Shown: in pieces, positions 6,241 to 7,510 of the stretch | Numbering within the stretch: position 1 is the first letter of the stretch | Layout: each line of letters opens with the position of its first letter | NCBI GenBank assembly: GCA_903839795.1 | Contig: CAIMDR010000699.1 | Location: 1 to 7,510, forward strand | From: an uncultured Methylococcaceae bacterium | GTDB lineage: Bacteria; Pseudomonadota; Gammaproteobacteria; Methylococcales; Methylomonadaceae | Direction: 5' to 3' | DNA: 7,510 nt | Notes under the pieces: generated by a model | Seen by the model: the letters and a program-made list of their open reading frames with translations, nothing else | What the model was told of the DNA's origin: nothing | Database searches by the model: none | Position numbers and translations under genes: made by a program

Positions 6241-7510
6241 ATCAAACGGGTCAGTGGTGACAACGTCCGACACTCAAGTGCTTCCGTTAGCAATTCGGGT
6301 AATTGGGTAGCAATTTGCCCAACATTCCCGGCTCCCATTGTCAAAATAACATCATTTGGCCTGACGATGCCCGCCAAAATTGTTGGCAATTCTTGCCAGT
6401 CATCAACAAATACCGGATCAACTTGAGCACGCATTCGAATAGCTCGGCTTAATGCCCTACCGTCTGCGCCTGCAATTTCTGCTTCGCCTGCTGAATAAAC
6501 ATCCATCAGAATCAGCACGTCAACGGTCGACAGTACCTGTACAAAATCTTCAAATAAATCGCGGGTCCGCGTATATCTATGCGGCTGAAAAATAATCACT
6601 GAACGTCTGTCAGGCCAAGCTTGACGTAAAGCCTCCAGAGTTGCGGCAATTTCTCGGGGATGATGTCCGTAATCATCAACCAGGGTTAGCTTGCCGCCAT
6701 CAATGGTCAAGTCTCCCTGAACCTGAAAACGTCTGCCAACCCCCTTAAATGCGCCCAGACTTTTAACGATAGATTCATCAGCAACCGCCAGTCGGGTTGC
6801 TACAGCAATAGCGGCCAAGGAATTAAGCATGTTATGCCAACCCGGCATATTTAACGTCACCTGCAACAGTGGATAATCCCCTCGGCGAATAACACTAAAC
6901 GCTGTGAGCATACCGTCCTGCTTAATATCTACCGCACGAATATCGGCGTCTTCATGAACGCCATAAGTAATGACCGGCTTGGATAACTGCGGCAAAATTT
7001 CTCTTACGCCTTCGTCATCGAGACACATCACCGCCAATCCATAAAAAGGCAAATGATGTAAAAACTCTACAAACGTATCTTTTAAACGCTGATAACTGTT
7101 CTGGTAAGTTTCCATGTGGTCTTGGTCTATATTGGTGACCACTGCCATCATGGGCTGGAGGTATAAAAATGACGCATCACTCTCATCCGCTTCAGCCACC
7201 AAATAATTCCCTAAACCCAGCTTGGCATTAGTGCCTGCACTATTTAAACGACCGCCAATAACAAACGTAGGATCCAATCCGCCTTCCGCCAAAATACTGG
7301 CTGTTAAACTCGTTGTTGTGGTTTTTCCATGCGTTCCAGCGACGGCAATACCAAAGCGAAAGCGCATCAACTCAGCCAGCATTTCGGCACGGGGAATAAC
7401 CGGAGTTCTATTAAGATAGGCTTGGTCAATTTCTTCATTACTACGATCGATGGCCTTTGACGCAACGACCACATCCGCTTTCGTAACATTTTCCCGCTTA
7501 TGTCCAATAG
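6237..7510 (-). CDS. murC: UDP-N-acetylmuramate--L-alanine ligase (MurC), N-terminus outside window
   Basis: MurC adds L-Ala to UDP-MurNAc with ATP, the first step of the stem peptide, in the cytoplasm. The frame is open to the window edge, so the gene begins beyond 7510; 423 residues are visible against 491 in Escherichia coli, and roughly the first 65-70, with the UDP-binding Rossmann motif, are missing. Numbered from the first full codon (7508), it begins [20 protein letters not shown]. Then come the ATP loop [10 protein letters not shown] (57-66), EADESD (106-111), NIDQDHM (126-132), [12 protein letters not shown] (222-233), GVGRRFQ (256-262), the Mur-ligase C-terminal DDYGHHP (278-284), FQPHRYTRT (307-315) and TMGAGNVGQ (390-398). 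These motifs set MurC apart from MurD, E and F. A GTG at 7472 lies inside conserved sequence and is not the start. The stop overlaps murB by ATGA, giving the standard order murC-murB-ddl-ftsQ-ftsA-ftsZ. Confidence 0.98.
   Translation of the reverse strand, partial: IGHKRENVTKADVVVASKAIDRSNEEIDQAYLNRTPVIPRAEMLAELMRFRFGIAVAGTHGKTTTTSLTASILAEGGLDPTFVIGGRLNSAGTNAKLGLGNYLVAEADESDASFLYLQPMMAVVTNIDQDHMETYQNSYQRLKDTFVEFLHHLPFYGLAVMCLDDEGVREILPQLSKPVITYGVHEDADIRAVDIKQDGMLTAFSVIRRGDYPLLQVTLNMPGWHNMLNSLAAIAVATRLAVADESIVKSLGAFKGVGRRFQVQGDLTIDGGKLTLVDDYGHHPREIAATLEALRQAWPDRRSVIIFQPHRYTRTRDLFEDFVQVLSTVDVLILMDVYSAGEAEIAGADGRALSRAIRMRAQVDPVFVDDWQELPTILAGIVRPNDVILTMGAGNVGQIATQLPELLTEALECRTLSPLTRLI

Noticed and set aside
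4438..7510. A new biological system hidden in the murC to ddl part
   Set aside because: All of the sequence is accounted for by known peptidoglycan genes with intact motifs; only the fusion junction is unusual.

Overview
The window holds the distal part of a division and cell wall (dcw) cluster, all read on the minus strand (right to left): murC (5' end cut off by the window) > murB fused in frame to ddl > ftsQ > ftsA > ftsZ. The gene order, FtsZ with the C-terminal tail LDIPAFLRRQAD, FtsA with its amphipathic C-terminal helix and a DdlB-type ligase point to a gammaproteobacterium. The overall look of the proteins and the moderate GC suggest a Methylococcales-type (methanotroph-like) organism, but that placement is an impression from memory and not a result.

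Layout from right to left: murC (7510-6237) overlaps murB by ATGA. The murB-ddl reading frame (6240-4438) carries a complete FAD-dependent MurB and a complete D-Ala-D-Ala ligase without a stop between them. It overlaps ftsQ by TAATG. ftsQ (4438-3677), ftsA (3634-2408) and ftsZ (2379-1219, GTG start with a good ribosome binding site) follow with gaps of 42 and 28 bases. A hairpin followed by a T-rich stretch (1199-1160) lies just behind ftsZ and probably ends the transcript. lpxC, the usual next gene in gammaproteobacteria, is not there. A non-coding stretch of 429 bases (790-1218) instead leads to the 5' part of another minus-strand gene (789-1), a long soluble protein. I tentatively relate it to the N-terminal region of a large FAD/Fe-S oxidoreductase family. 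The gap contains a perfect consensus DnaA box that overlaps the -35 element of a possible promoter for that gene.

Together, MurC adds L-Ala to UDP-MurNAc, MurB makes UDP-MurNAc, and Ddl supplies the D-Ala-D-Ala dipeptide for the same precursor. FtsQ, FtsA and FtsZ build the divisome that uses the wall precursor at midcell. Tight overlaps imply one polycistronic, translationally coupled message.

The most notable point is the murB-ddl fusion. The junction still contains a TAATG stop/start overlap, out of frame by one base, so the fusion looks like a one-base insertion (real or a sequencing error) in a formerly ordinary overlapping gene pair. I saw no new defence system, mobile element, RNA gene or CRISPR array; apart from the fusion, the missing lpxC and the gap, this is an ordinary chromosomal core region.
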